From JBQTHP01 sp052389755 (lineage in GTDB: Bacteria > Pseudomonadota > Gammaproteobacteria > Steroidobacterales > Steroidobacteraceae): a stretch of 25,211 nt of DNA. The translations under genes were made by a program, and so were the position numbers. Under the pieces are notes generated by a model, which was not told the DNA's origin, did not search any database, and saw only the letters and a program-made list of their open reading frames with translations. This document shows, in pieces, positions 6,626 to 15,431 of the stretch. Each line of letters starts with the position of its first letter. Position 1 is the stretch's first letter. The DNA lies in assembly GCA_052389755.1 (NCBI GenBank), contig JBQTHP010000121.1, positions 1-25,211 on the forward strand, read 5' to 3'.

Positions 6626-9265
6626 TTAGAAGCTGAAGATCGCTCGCGCGTTCCAGAACCGGCCGCGCGGCGTGTGCTGGCTCTGCACGTAGCCGTAGAG
6701 ATCCGTGTCGCCATCGCCGATCGCAAACGGCGTCTCCTCGTCGAGCGCGTTGTCCAGACCGAGCAGGAACTTCATGTTCTCGATGCCCGTGTAGCGGAAC
6801 TGCAGGTTCAGCGTCTTGAATGAGCCGACATCGCGGGTGTCGTTTGCGTAGTAGTCCAGGATCGTGTCGAAGTCGATGTCCGGCAGATCCTGGAACGAGC
6901 CGACGTAGCTCACGTTCCCGTAGACGCCCCACTTCGCCGCCTGCCAGTCGGCGGAGATGAGCGCACGGTCTTCGGGATACTCGTACTCGCCCGTCAGCTC
7001 CCGCGCCACGAACCCCGAGGTGAACGGATCGAACTCCACGCGCTCGAAGTCGAGCAGGCGCGAGTACGTGAGACCCAGGGTCAGCCGGCCGCCGGTGAGG
7101 TCGGTCACGAAGTTGCCGCTGAGATCGACACCCTTGGCCGACTGCTCGCCGATGTTCTGGAACGAGGCGAAGACGCCGCCTGCGCCGAGCGAACCGAGCG
7201 TGTCGCCCGGCAGCGGAGCGCCGCGCGGGCACAGGGGGTTGCCCTGCACGTTGCAGTTCTGGATGTAGGACAGGCCGAACGCCTCGTCGATCTTGTTCTC
7301 CTGCACGAGGTCCCAGTAGTCGAGCGAGACGTTGAACCTGTCGCTCTGCCACGCCGCGCCGATGTTGAACGACTCAGACTCCTCGGCTTCCAGATTGGGA
7401 TTGCCGGTGAAGAAGACGAGGTAGTCGAGGAGGCCGCAATACACCGGGTTGTCCGCGCAACCATAGGTGTCGACGAAGAACTGCGATTCCTGTGAGGGGC
7501 CGAGGCCGATCTGCGCGAGCGAGGGTGCGCGGAAGCCGGTGCCCCACGAAGCGCGCAGCGCCAGGTTGTCGGTCGCTGCCCAGCGCACGGCCACCTTGGG
7601 ATTGGTGGTGTTGCCGAAATCGCTGTAGTCGTCGTAGCGGGCCGCGAGGCTCAGCTCGACCGTCTCGACCACCGGCACGGAAAACTCCACGAAAGCCGAC
7701 CAGCTGTCGCGCTGGCCCGATGCCGAGATCGACTCGGTGCCGAATATGAGCCCGCGCTGGAACTGGTCGTCCGGTACGTCGCTGATGCTCTCGTCCCGAT
7801 ACTCGAGGCCGGCCGCCATGCGGACCGCGTCGGTCGACATATCGAAGAGCTTGCCGGAGATCTGCGCGTCGTACATGGTCATGCGCGAAAGTCCGCGACG
7901 CACGAGATTGGTCGTGATCGCGTCGATCACGGACTGCGGGTTCTGCACGCCGCCGAACGGGTTGTAGCGACCCGCGTTGATTTCCTGCTGGAGGAAGTCG
8001 GTGCGTATCCAGCCCTGGGAGCGATCGCCGGTCTGCTCGGATTCGCTACGCGCCCGCTGTGCCCCGATTTCCCAGTCCCAGTCGGCGAGCTCGCCCCTCA
8101 GGCCGACGACCGCGCGAAGATTGTCGGTCTCGACATTCCACTGGCGCGGACCTGCATCGACCGTGCGGTAACGCCGGATCGCAATGCTCGTGGCACCTGG
8201 AAACGGATTGTTCGGGTGCGTGGTCGGCACGGTGAGCAGCGCACCGTCGTCGAGGGGAGTCGGTGCGCCCTGTGCGAGCGACGTGTTGTGCTGCACGGCG
8301 ATCTCGGTGAAGAACTCGGCCCGCTCGCCGAGGCCCTGGCGTCCGAGCAGCATCAAGCCTACGCGCTCGGCTTCCGGCGTAAGGACGTTCCACACGCCGA
8401 AGTCGTACACGCAGTTGGCGCCCCTCTGGCTCCCGGCGGGACAGTTGGGATCCCGGGTCGGAACGCCGTTCACGATGAAGCTGCCCGGATAGCCGCGCGA
8501 CGACCGGAAATCCTCTCCGCCCTGCGCCGTCTGATTGGCGGAGCCGAGCGTGCCACGCTCCGAGTTGAAGAGGCTCGTATTCTTGAAATAGTCGAATAAC
8601 AGCGTGACGTTCGAGTTCTCGCCACTCGAGCCCCAGATGGCCGCGAGCGTCTGCTCCTCGTAGTCGCTCTCGGTGGTGTTCCCGTAGCCGAAGGAGGTCT
8701 CGAACCCTTCGAAATCCTTCCGAAGGATGATGTTCACGACACCCGCTACGGCATCGGAGCCGTACACCGCCGAAGAACCGTCCTTCAGAACCTCGACGCG
8801 CTCGATCGCCGATACCGGGATCGCGTTGATGTCGACGAAGTTCGTCGTGATGTTTTCGGCGAATGCGCTGATCGCTACACGGCGGCCGTTGACGAGCACG
8901 AGCGTCGCGTCGGCGCCGAGGCCGCGCAGGCTGATCGACGCCGCGCCGTTCGCGGTCGAATCCTGGTTGTTGCCGCGGGTGGAGAAGGTACCGTTGCCGT
9001 TGGTCGGGATTTTCTCCATCAGCTGCTGCAGATTGCTGTAGCCGGCTTTTTCGATCGCAGCGCTGTCGATCGTCACGACCGGCGACGGGCTGTCGAAGTC
9101 GGAGTCGCGCGCGATGCGCGATCCGGTGACGAGCACTTCCTGGTCGGCCGCCTGTGTTTGCGTCGGATCCTGTGCAGCCGCTGGCACAGCGACGCTCAAT
9201 GCCGTCGCCGTAATGCCGGCCGCCGCTAGGGACTTGATAAGACTCGCGCCCAATGGCTTGCTCAT
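6626..9265 (-). CDS. TonB-dependent outer-membrane receptor
   Basis: This 879-residue protein has a signal peptide ending near AAAQ (about residue 32). A plug domain follows (about 40-180), with QEVLVTGSRI, SISLRGLG, LVLVNGRR and ERVEVLKDGSSAVYGSDA. A C-terminal 22-strand-type barrel ends in the terminal phenylalanine of FWNARAIFSF. It imports a scarce ligand across the outer membrane using TonB-ExbB-ExbD. Three close cysteine pairs, C275/C285, C603/C610 and C671/C679, probably form disulfides in surface loops. No N-terminal signalling domain and no adjacent sigma/anti-sigma pair exist, so classical cell-surface signalling is unlikely. The substrate cannot be read from sequence; siderophore, peptide, glycan or vitamin are all possible. 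GGGGAG lies about 7 nt before the ATG. A strong hairpin terminates the gene. Confidence 0.93.
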   Translation of the reverse strand: MSKPLGASLIKSLAAAGITATALSVAVPAAAQDPTQTQAADQEVLVTGSRIARDSDFDSPSPVVTIDSAAIEKAGYSNLQQLMEKIPTNGNGTFSTRGNNQDSTANGAASISLRGLGADATLVLVNGRRVAISAFAENITTNFVDINAIPVSAIERVEVLKDGSSAVYGSDAVAGVVNIILRKDFEGFETSFGYGNTTESDYEEQTLAAIWGSSGENSNVTLLFDYFKNTSLFNSERGTLGSANQTAQGGEDFRSSRGYPGSFIVNGVPTRDPNCPAGSQRGANCVYDFGVWNVLTPEAERVGLMLLGRQGLGERAEFFTEIAVQHNTSLAQGAPTPLDDGALLTVPTTHPNNPFPGATSIAIRRYRTVDAGPRQWNVETDNLRAVVGLRGELADWDWEIGAQRARSESEQTGDRSQGWIRTDFLQQEINAGRYNPFGGVQNPQSVIDAITTNLVRRGLSRMTMYDAQISGKLFDMSTDAVRMAAGLEYRDESISDVPDDQFQRGLIFGTESISASGQRDSWSAFVEFSVPVVETVELSLAARYDDYSDFGNTTNPKVAVRWAATDNLALRASWGTGFRAPSLAQIGLGPSQESQFFVDTYGCADNPVYCGLLDYLVFFTGNPNLEAEESESFNIGAAWQSDRFNVSLDYWDLVQENKIDEAFGLSYIQNCNVQGNPLCPRGAPLPGDTLGSLGAGGVFASFQNIGEQSAKGVDLSGNFVTDLTGGRLTLGLTYSRLLDFERVEFDPFTSGFVARELTGEYEYPEDRALISADWQAAKWGVYGNVSYVGSFQDLPDIDFDTILDYYANDTRDVGSFKTLNLQFRYTGIENMKFLLGLDNALDEETPFAIGDGDTDLYGYVQSQHTPRGRFWNARAIFSF

Positions 9266-9454
9266 GAGGAACTCCCCATTTCGTGGTTATGGAGCCGCAT
9301 CCCCCACGACGCCGGCTCTGTGGCGGCAAAGTAGCACGCGGCACGAACATCATCCAAGGTCCGGATGGCAGGCCGACTTTCCGCATTTCGCGGCCTGCAA
9401 AGCGCTCGACGGATCCAGCGCCGGGCAGTGGGGCAACCAGACGGCAGGGCCGTT

Positions 9455-9480
9455 TGTTGCCTCGATGCAACAAGGCAACA
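9455..9480 (-). terminator. Hairpin just after the SDR/NmrA-like gene
   Basis: TGTTGCCT and AGGCAACA form an 8-bp perfect stem with a 10-nt loop, starting 6 nt past the stop codon of the minus-strand SDR-like gene. No T-run follows on the minus strand, so it is a weak or Rho-assisted terminator candidate. The rest of the 221-bp gap to the TonB receptor start (9266-9486) shows no gene and no convincing promoter. Confidence 0.35.
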
Positions 9481-9486
9481 GCGCTG

Positions 9487-10500
9487 TTAGTGAATGGTGG
9501 AAGCGGACCGGGAAGAAGGCGGTCGGGTCCAGCCGACGGACGACGTTTCGCCCGTAGCGGCTGGCTCCTCGATCATGAGGCGCTCGCGCGCAGGAGTGGG
9601 AGGCACGATGCGCGGCGGGGGTTCAACTGCGCGGCCGTCGCGTGCGGGCCCGGTGCTCGCCTCGAGGGCGTTGCCCGTCGGTGCATCGCGGCGAAGTGCA
9701 TGCAGCTCCTTGCGCCACGTATCCGGCCCGGTGTCCGCATCGTTGAAGAGGGCGAAGCTCTTGTTGCGCGCCGCCGGATTGCGCAGCGCGTCCACGGCAA
9801 CGCGAGCCACATCGCCGCGCGATACGCTCATCGAGCGGTACGCTTCCCGACGTACCACTCGCAGCCCCGCCGCGGCGCCCGGCTCGCTGCGCAGCGCACC
9901 CTGGTCGATGACCGTGTAGAGCAGGCCGCTTGCCTTCAGATGGTCCTCGACTTTGGTCTTCCACGGGAGAGGCAGGATGTAGCCAAGACGCGGCTGCTGG
10001 CTCTGGTCGCGGTACGAATCGGCCGCCGCGGAGGAGATGAACACGAAGTGCTTGACGCCGGCCGCGCGCGCGGCGTCGATCAGATTGACGATGCCGCGAT
10101 GACCGCCGAGGTGCGGACTGTCGGGAGCTTCCCCGGCCTGCGCACCGATCCAGCAGACCACGAACTCGACGCCTCGCGCGGCTTCGTGCGCGGCGCCCAC
10201 GTCACGCAGGTCGAGCTGCAACCACTGCCGATCGGCGGTCGCGCGCGCTCGCACGGTGTCCCGCGTCATGACGCGGATCGCGAGCCCTTCTGCGATCGCC
10301 CGCTGCGCAACGAGCTCGCCCGCCTGACCGGACGCTCCGGCGAGGAGCACCACCGGCCGCAGGCCATTCGCTCGAGCGGCTTCCATTTCGGCCTCGCGCG
10401 TGAATGCAGCGGCGATCGTCGCCGCGACGAGCAACGCTACTGCGAGCAGCGCCAGCGCGAGCGAGCGCGACGACGGGCGGTGGTGCGATTGCGCTTTCAT
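9487..10500 (-). CDS. Membrane-anchored NAD(P)-binding SDR/NmrA-like protein
   Basis: This 337-residue atypical short-chain dehydrogenase-like protein begins with one hydrophobic anchor (about residues 13-33). A Rossmann fold follows, with the dinucleotide-binding GASGQAG at 55-61, an acid-containing second strand (LDLRDV) and HFVFISSAAADS. That last segment stands where the active-site serine strand lies, but the usual YxxxK catalytic pair is not evident, as in NmrA-type sensors and epimerase-like members. Residues from about 280 are Pro-, Ser- and Arg-rich and probably disordered. ATG 10498-10500 is chosen because GGAG stands 7 nt upstream. The frame extends 56 codons further upstream, into the intergenic region. 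It may precede the TonB receptor in one transcript, but the 221-bp gap and hairpin argue for separate units. Substrate unknown. Confidence 0.8.
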   Translation of the reverse strand: MKAQSHHRPSSRSLALALLAVALLVAATIAAAFTREAEMEAARANGLRPVVLLAGASGQAGELVAQRAIAEGLAIRVMTRDTVRARATADRQWLQLDLRDVGAAHEAARGVEFVVCWIGAQAGEAPDSPHLGGHRGIVNLIDAARAAGVKHFVFISSAAADSYRDQSQQPRLGYILPLPWKTKVEDHLKASGLLYTVIDQGALRSEPGAAAGLRVVRREAYRSMSVSRGDVARVAVDALRNPAARNKSFALFNDADTGPDTWRKELHALRRDAPTGNALEASTGPARDGRAVEPPPRIVPPTPARERLMIEEPAATGETSSVGWTRPPSSRSASTIH

Positions 10501-10522
10501 GTCAGACTCCGGCTGGCGGACG

Positions 10523-10547
10523 ACTCCGAGCGCCTCCCGTTCGGAGT
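10523..10547. promoter_or_regulatory. Inverted repeat ACTCCGA-N11-TCGGAGT, possible operator
   Basis: Two exact 7-bp arms (10523-10529 and 10541-10547) lie in the 166-bp region between the divergent SDR-like gene and the hybrid histidine kinase gene, 22 bp from the SDR start. A third partial copy, GACTCCGG, occurs at 10505-10512. The arrangement suits a dimeric regulator, but 7-bp arms can arise by chance. No clear -35/-10 pair was recognised in the region. Confidence 0.35.
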
Positions 10548-10666
10548 ATCGACGAAGCCGGGCGCTTGTGCCAGCGCGTTCGCCACCGTCGCGACCTTTC
10601 GAGCCGACGGCCCGGTTGACTGGACCTGCGCATGGACGGAATCTATGCGGCCGCTCGCGGCCACGC

Positions 10667-12271
10667 ATGCACGACGATTTGAAAAGCAGGCCTGCTCAGA
10701 ACCCTCATCGCGCGCTCGCCGACGGCGACTATCGCGCGCTGGCAGCTGCGGTCCCGCAGCTCATCTGGGCCGCCGGCCCCGACGGCGTAGTCGACTTCCT
10801 GAACGAGCAGTGGAGCACCTACACCGGCATTTCCCTGGACGAGTTGCGCCGCATGCCTCGCGAAACGCTCGTCCACCCGGACGATCGCCCGAAGGTGCTC
10901 GAGGCATGGGCTCGAGGCCGCCGCGACGGCGCGGGTTTCGAGAGTCGCTTTCGACTGCGGGACGCCGCGAGCAATTGGCGCTGGCAGCTCTCGCGCGGTG
11001 TGCCGATGCACGATGATGCCGGGCGCCTCGCACGGTGGGTCGGCACGATCACGGACATCCACGATCTGGTCGTCGCCGAACAGGAGGCGGAGCGGTTGCG
11101 CGCCGTCGCGGAATCGGCAACTCGCATGAAGGACGAATTCCTCGCCACCGTATCGCACGAGCTGCGCGCGCCGCTCAACGCGATCGGCGGCTGGGCCGGA
11201 GTGCTGCGTGTCGGCAAGCTCGACGCGGAAGGCATCGCGAAGGCCGCCACCGTCATCGAAAAGAACGTGCGCGTCCAGGCGAAGATGATCGAAGACCTCC
11301 TCGACGTGTCGCGCATCGTGTCCGGCAAACTCCGGCTCGACGTGCGGGCGTTCGACCCGTCGGTCGCGGTCGAGGGCGCGATCGAAGCGCTGCGGCCGGC
11401 CGCCATGGCGAAGGACATTCGCATGGAGTACGCGAAATGGGCGGTGCCGGCGCCGGTCTCCGGCGATCCCAACCGCCTGCAGCAGGCGGTGTGGAATCTC
11501 ATCTCCAACGCCGTGAAATTCACGGAGCCGGGCGGCACGGTGACCGTCACGCTGTCGGAGCGCGACGGGGATGCGGAGATCGCGATCAGCGACACCGGCC
11601 TCGGGATCGCACCCGAGTTTCTGCCGCAGCTGTTCGAGCGCTTCCAGCAGGCCGACGGCCCGAGCCAACGCCGCTTCGGAGGGCTGGGGCTCGGTCTTGC
11701 GATCGTGCGGCACATCGTCGAGCTGCACGACGGTGCCGTCGAGGCGCGGAGCGAAGGCGAGGGCAGAGGGGCCACGTTCATCGTCCGGATCCCGCTCGCT
11801 ACGAAGGCGCGCGCGGCCGCCGGTGAGCTCGACGACGCGGCGCGACGAACCATCGCGAACGAGCGGCGGGCGACCGCCGCCGGATCGCTGGCGGGGCTGC
11901 GCCTCTTGTCAGTGGACGACGAGGCCGATGCAAGCGAGATGCTGAAAGCCGCTCTCGAACAGTACGGCGCGCAGGTCACGACCGTCGCGTCCGCTGCCGC
12001 GGCGCTCGAGATTCTCGAGCACGAACGCTTCGACGTCCTCGTCTCGGACATCGGCATGCCCGGCATGGACGGCTATGAATTACTCGAGCGGATCCGCGGC
12101 GGTACCGCACACGCGCGCGCGATTCCTGCGATAGCCGTTACTGGCTATGCCCGCAGCGAAGATCGCGCGCGCGCGCTGCAGGCAGGCTACGGGGCGCACG
12201 TGGTGAAGCCGATCGAGCCCGAGGAGCTTGCGGCGACCGTTCGGGCGGCAGCGGCGAGCAGCCGGCAATGA
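10667..12271 (+). CDS. PAS-histidine kinase-receiver hybrid sensor
   Basis: A 534-residue soluble hybrid sensor kinase. Domains in order are PAS/PAC (about 25-135, with WSTYTGISLDEL and ending VGTITDI), HisKA with phospho-acceptor His164 in VSHELRAPLNAI, HATPase (about 270-385; N277 and N281 of the N box, DTGLGIAP, then GLGLGLAIVRHI) and a C-terminal receiver (about 410-530) with Asp461 in SDIGMPGMDG and the KP lysine motif. No transmembrane segment is visible, so a cytoplasmic signal or small ligand bound by PAS is expected. No response regulator with a DNA-binding domain lies nearby, so the phosphorelay partner is elsewhere. ATG 10667 starts just before the PAS domain but lacks a clear Shine-Dalgarno; a TTG 17 codons upstream is possible. 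The stop overlaps the VOC gene start (ATGA). Confidence 0.9.
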   Translation: MHDDLKSRPAQNPHRALADGDYRALAAAVPQLIWAAGPDGVVDFLNEQWSTYTGISLDELRRMPRETLVHPDDRPKVLEAWARGRRDGAGFESRFRLRDAASNWRWQLSRGVPMHDDAGRLARWVGTITDIHDLVVAEQEAERLRAVAESATRMKDEFLATVSHELRAPLNAIGGWAGVLRVGKLDAEGIAKAATVIEKNVRVQAKMIEDLLDVSRIVSGKLRLDVRAFDPSVAVEGAIEALRPAAMAKDIRMEYAKWAVPAPVSGDPNRLQQAVWNLISNAVKFTEPGGTVTVTLSERDGDAEIAISDTGLGIAPEFLPQLFERFQQADGPSQRRFGGLGLGLAIVRHIVELHDGAVEARSEGEGRGATFIVRIPLATKARAAAGELDDAARRTIANERRATAAGSLAGLRLLSVDDEADASEMLKAALEQYGAQVTTVASAAAALEILEHERFDVLVSDIGMPGMDGYELLERIRGGTAHARAIPAIAVTGYARSEDRARALQAGYGAHVVKPIEPEELAATVRAAAASSRQ

Positions 12272-12702
12272 AAGCGGAGCCGGTGCTCCGGCCGTTTCAC
12301 CTCGCGATTCCCGTTCACGACCTCGCGGCCGCGCGCCGCTTCTACGGCGAGCTGTTCGGTTGCCCCGAAGGACGCAGCTCCGAGGAGTGGGTGGATTTCG
12401 ACTTCTTCGGGCATCAGCTCGTCGCGCACTATGATCGCGCGCACCGCGCGACGGTTCATTTCAACCCGGTCGATGGGCACGACGTGCCCGTGCCGCACTT
12501 CGGCATCGTCCTGGCGTGGGATGACTGGCAGCGGCTGACAGAGCGGTTGCGCGCCGGCCGTACGCAGTTCGCAATCGAGCCGAACGTACGCTTCGCCGGC
12601 GAAGTCGGCGAGCAGGCAACGATGTTTCTCTACGACCCGTCGGGCAACGCGCTCGAGTTCAAGGCGTTCCGGGATCCATCGAGGCTGTTCGCGAAGAAGT
12701 AA
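12268..12702 (+). CDS. VOC (glyoxalase-fold) family protein
   Basis: A 144-residue protein with the paired beta-alpha-beta-beta-beta modules of the vicinal oxygen chelate superfamily. It starts FHLAIPVHDL and ends DPSGNALEFK. The probable metal ligands are His11, His77 and Glu130, all in the expected positions, so it may be an active metalloenzyme (dioxygenase, isomerase or lyase); the substrate is unknown. Its ATG overlaps the TGA of the hybrid histidine kinase, so translation is probably coupled. That is an uncommon partner for a sensor kinase. Twenty base pairs separate its stop from the convergent CoA-transferase-family gene. Confidence 0.85.
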   Translation: MKAEPVLRPFHLAIPVHDLAAARRFYGELFGCPEGRSSEEWVDFDFFGHQLVAHYDRAHRATVHFNPVDGHDVPVPHFGIVLAWDDWQRLTERLRAGRTQFAIEPNVRFAGEVGEQATMFLYDPSGNALEFKAFRDPSRLFAKK

Positions 12703-12722
12703 AGCGACCGGACCTGTTCGGG

Positions 12723-14877
12723 TCAGTTCCGCCGGCGGAGAGCCTGCAGGACGAGACGCCGCAGCAGGCGGGCTCGAGCGTCGTCTGGACGGTCGAGGCC
12801 GAGACGTCGGAGCAGCAGCAGCTCCGCAGCCGTCGCGTCGCTGCTCGCGAGCGCGCGTGCGAACGTGCGCGCGCGGCCCGGCCACGTGGCCGTCTCCGCT
12901 TTCAGCCCCCTGAGAGCCTTCGCGAGTGCGATCTCTTCCGGCGTGAGGTCCGTACCGAAAGGGTACTCGCTGAAGAGTCCGGCACTACGGTGGGGCTCGA
13001 GAGCCTGCTCGAGCCGCTCCGGAGTGTTGTGGCGAAATGCGTCGGGAATGCGGTAGTCGCGCGCGATCTTCCCGGCGGCCTGCGCGCGCGCGAGCAATTC
13101 CGGCTGAAATCTCGAGTCCGCGACATTGAGCAGCGCCGCGATCGTTTCCTCGTCCGTCCGTCCGCGCAGATCTGCGATGCCGTACTCCGTGATCACGATG
13201 TCGCGCAGGTGCCGCGGGATCGTGGTGTGTCCGTAGCTCCAGACGAGGTTCGATCCGACGCGTCCGTCCTTCGCGCGCGTCGCGCGCACGCATAGCAGCG
13301 AGCGCCCGTCTGGCAGAGCGTGAGCCATGGAGACGAAGTTGTACTGCCCGCCGACGCCGCTCACCACGCGGCCGTCCTCGAGCGCATCGGACACGGCCGC
13401 ACCGAGCAGCGTCACCATCATCGTCGTGTTGACGAAGCGGGCGTGCCGGCGCTGGAGCATGCGCAGCTCGCAATCCGCGCCAAAGAGCTGATTGACGTAG
13501 CCGACGCCGCGCATGCCGAACTGACGCCGGTCGCTCTCGGGGAGGTCGCGCAGCGCCGCGTAGAAGCCCCGCGGGCCGAGAAAGAAACCGGCGTGCGCGA
13601 CGAGGCCGCCGGTGAGCTCGCGGCCGAGGCACTCCGCCGCGATCCGCTCGCGCGCGGCGCGGTCGCCGAGATCGGCGGCGATGACGGCGCCACCCGCGGT
13701 GCACAGCGAGCCATCATCGAACCGCACGTCCTCGCGAAACACCCCGAAGCGTTGCAGCTCGGCAAACTCCGCGGCGGTCAGACGCGGGCCCACGCCGACG
13801 GACGGGAGCTCTTCGAGGATCGAGGGTTCGAAGCCTTCCGCGATCCGGCCGGCGTTCAGCAGTTTCTGCAACGGCAGCGAATCGAACACGCGACGTCGCA
13901 GGACGCCGGCCCGATAGAGGTCGAGCATCTGGTCGATCAGCATCTCGGTGGAGCCGAAGAGACCCGCGGAGAACGGGTTGCGTCCGCCGAGCGCGTCGAT
14001 CGACGGGGCCGCACGTTCGGTGCCGAGATCGTTCGCGCACTGTCGCCAGGCCGCGTTCTGCTGATGCCGCAGCAGCAGCGCGTACACGAGCGCATCGCCG
14101 AGCTCACCGATGCCGATCTGCAGCGTGCCGCCGTCGCGCAGCAGCGCGCTCGCATGGACGCCGATCGCGTGATCGACCGTGCCGATGGCGAGATTGGGTG
14201 GACAGTAGAGGTCGTAGTCGCAGCGCGGATCGTCGATCAGGCAGTCGAACCGATCCCGCGCGACGAGCGCGTGGTCGAGCATGAACGGCATCTGCGGGTG
14301 AATCTCGCCGACCATGACGATGTCGCGGCCGTGCTCTCTTGCCGCATCGACGAGCGGCAGCAGATCGGTGGTGACGTCCGGGTTCGAGCCGAACGACAGC
14401 TGCACCTCACTGCCGACCGTCCGCCGGGCGATCAGCTGTGCGATCACGTTGACGCCGCGGGCCATCGCCTCGCGCGCGACGTGCGTGTAGTTCGCGCTGA
14501 GGTGATTCCGCTGCGCGTGCGAAGAGCCGAGGTACGCTCCCGGCTCGAAGAAGAACTCGATGACCCGCACGTTCGGGGGCAAGGCGTCCGCGTGCAGCGC
14601 GCGCGTACTCGAGATCCACGTAGGTGCCGAAGACGCGCTCGACGATGGGCTCGAGAAGACGCCTCTCCAGCTCGCTGCCCGCGACCGGTTTGCGCAGGCT
14701 CAGGGCGGAGATGATCGTGAGCTCGATGCCGCGATCGCGGACGGCACGTCTGTAGAGCTCGTTCGCGAACGGATTCGGCTTGCCGATGCCGAGCGGCAAC
14801 GCGAGCACGATGCGCGGGCCTGCGCGCCGGAGCACCGACTCGACGCACTCCGCGACGTCATTGAAAACCACTGGCAT
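12723..14877 (-). pseudogene. Acetyl-CoA hydrolase/CoA-transferase family gene, frameshifted
   Basis: The two parts together would encode about 718 residues of an acetyl-CoA hydrolase/4-hydroxybutyrate CoA-transferase-like protein, which moves or removes CoA from short acyl groups. The N-terminal part (from ATG 14877, MPVVFNDVAECVES, with LPLGIGKPNPFANELYRR) is read to YARA near 14600. The rest continues in the next frame as LPPNVRVIEFFFEPGAYLGS through the family C-terminal domain, with GVGGQYNFVSMAHALPDG and VITEYGIADLRGRTDEE. Both sides keep normal family sequence, and no other lesion is visible. The break lies in a GCGCGCGCG run (14597-14605), where one more GC pair would restore YARAL. 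It is either a recent inactivation, a slippage-switchable gene or an assembly error. It is divergent from the cupin gene. Confidence 0.8.
14597..14605. other. GC-dinucleotide run at the frameshift site
   Basis: GCGCGCGCG sits exactly where the reading frame of the CoA-transferase-family gene changes by +1. Adding one GC unit (or removing one base) joins YARA to LHADALPPNV in a single frame. Short dinucleotide runs are prone to polymerase slippage and to sequencing error. Confidence 0.7.
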
Positions 14878-14900
14878 CGTCAGTTGTGTTCCGGCCGGCG

Positions 14901-14930
14901 GCGCGCCATGCTCGGGGAAACATGGCGCGC
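14901..14930. promoter_or_regulatory. Perfect 10-bp inverted repeat in divergent promoter region
   Basis: GCGCGCCATG (14901-14910) and CATGGCGCGC (14921-14930) are exact reverse complements with a 10-nt spacer, centred between the divergent CoA-transferase-family start (14877) and the cupin start (14955). Centre-to-centre spacing of 20 bp places both arms on one helix face, as expected for a dimeric repressor or activator. It could also form a hairpin in either 5' leader. No regulator gene is adjacent. Confidence 0.5.
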
Positions 14931-14954
14931 GCGTCAAACGAGGAAGATCGACGC

Positions 14955-15431
14955 ATGCTATTGCGCAAACCGGCGCTCGATCCGACGACGGTCGAGCCGC
15001 ACACAGGTTCGGGATATCCTGAAGCCTATCGAAGTCGCGTCCTGCCGCGCGAGAAGCGCAGGCTCGGGGACGCTCTCGGCCTCACGAGGATCGGCGTGAA
15101 TCTCACCACGCTCGCGCCGGGACGCGAGTCCTCGATGCGCCACTGGCACACGCACGAAGAGGAATTCATCTACGTGCTCGAGGGCGAGGTCGTGCTGCGC
15201 ACCGATGCGGGCGAGCAGGTGCTGCACGGCGGCATGTGCGCGGGTTTTCCGGCGGAGAGCGGCGACGGCCATCAGCTCGTCAATCGCAGCGGCCGACCCG
15301 CCGTCTATCTCGAGGTCAGCAACCGCGACGAGCGCGACACGGGGCAGTACTCGGACAGCGACGTCGATCTCGTCTGGAACGCGCCGCATGCGCGGGGCAA
15401 GTTTACACGGCGTGACGGTTCGCCCTGTTGA
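14955..15431 (+). CDS. Single-domain cupin protein
   Basis: A 158-residue cupin. Motif 1 is fully present as His63, His65, Glu70 and Gly77 in the region RHWHTHEEEFIYVLEG, and the motif 2 histidine is His106 in GDGHQLVN, giving a 3-His/1-Glu metal site. Such small cupins act as isomerases, dioxygenases or sugar/small-molecule sensors; the exact reaction is not readable. ATG 14955 is chosen with GAGGAAG upstream at somewhat long spacing; an in-frame ATG at 14910, inside the inverted repeat, would add 15 residues. The last 127 bp overlap the convergent yceI gene in antisense. Confidence 0.85.
   Translation: MLLRKPALDPTTVEPHTGSGYPEAYRSRVLPREKRRLGDALGLTRIGVNLTTLAPGRESSMRHWHTHEEEFIYVLEGEVVLRTDAGEQVLHGGMCAGFPAESGDGHQLVNRSGRPAVYLEVSNRDERDTGQYSDSDVDLVWNAPHARGKFTRRDGSPC

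Noticed and set aside
4239..7352. A minus-strand open frame of over 1000 codons across acs and the start of the receptor region
   Set aside because: It is antisense to a clear acetyl-CoA synthetase, is Arg-rich and low in domain features, and crosses a terminator. GC-rich codon bias explains it.
6626..10500. TonB receptor as part of a FecIRA-type surface signalling system
   Set aside because: The receptor lacks an N-terminal signalling domain, and no sigma or anti-sigma gene is adjacent.
12703..12722. GACC/GGTC repeats between the VOC and CoA-transferase-family genes as a terminator
   Set aside because: The stem is only 4 bp and has no T-run on either strand.
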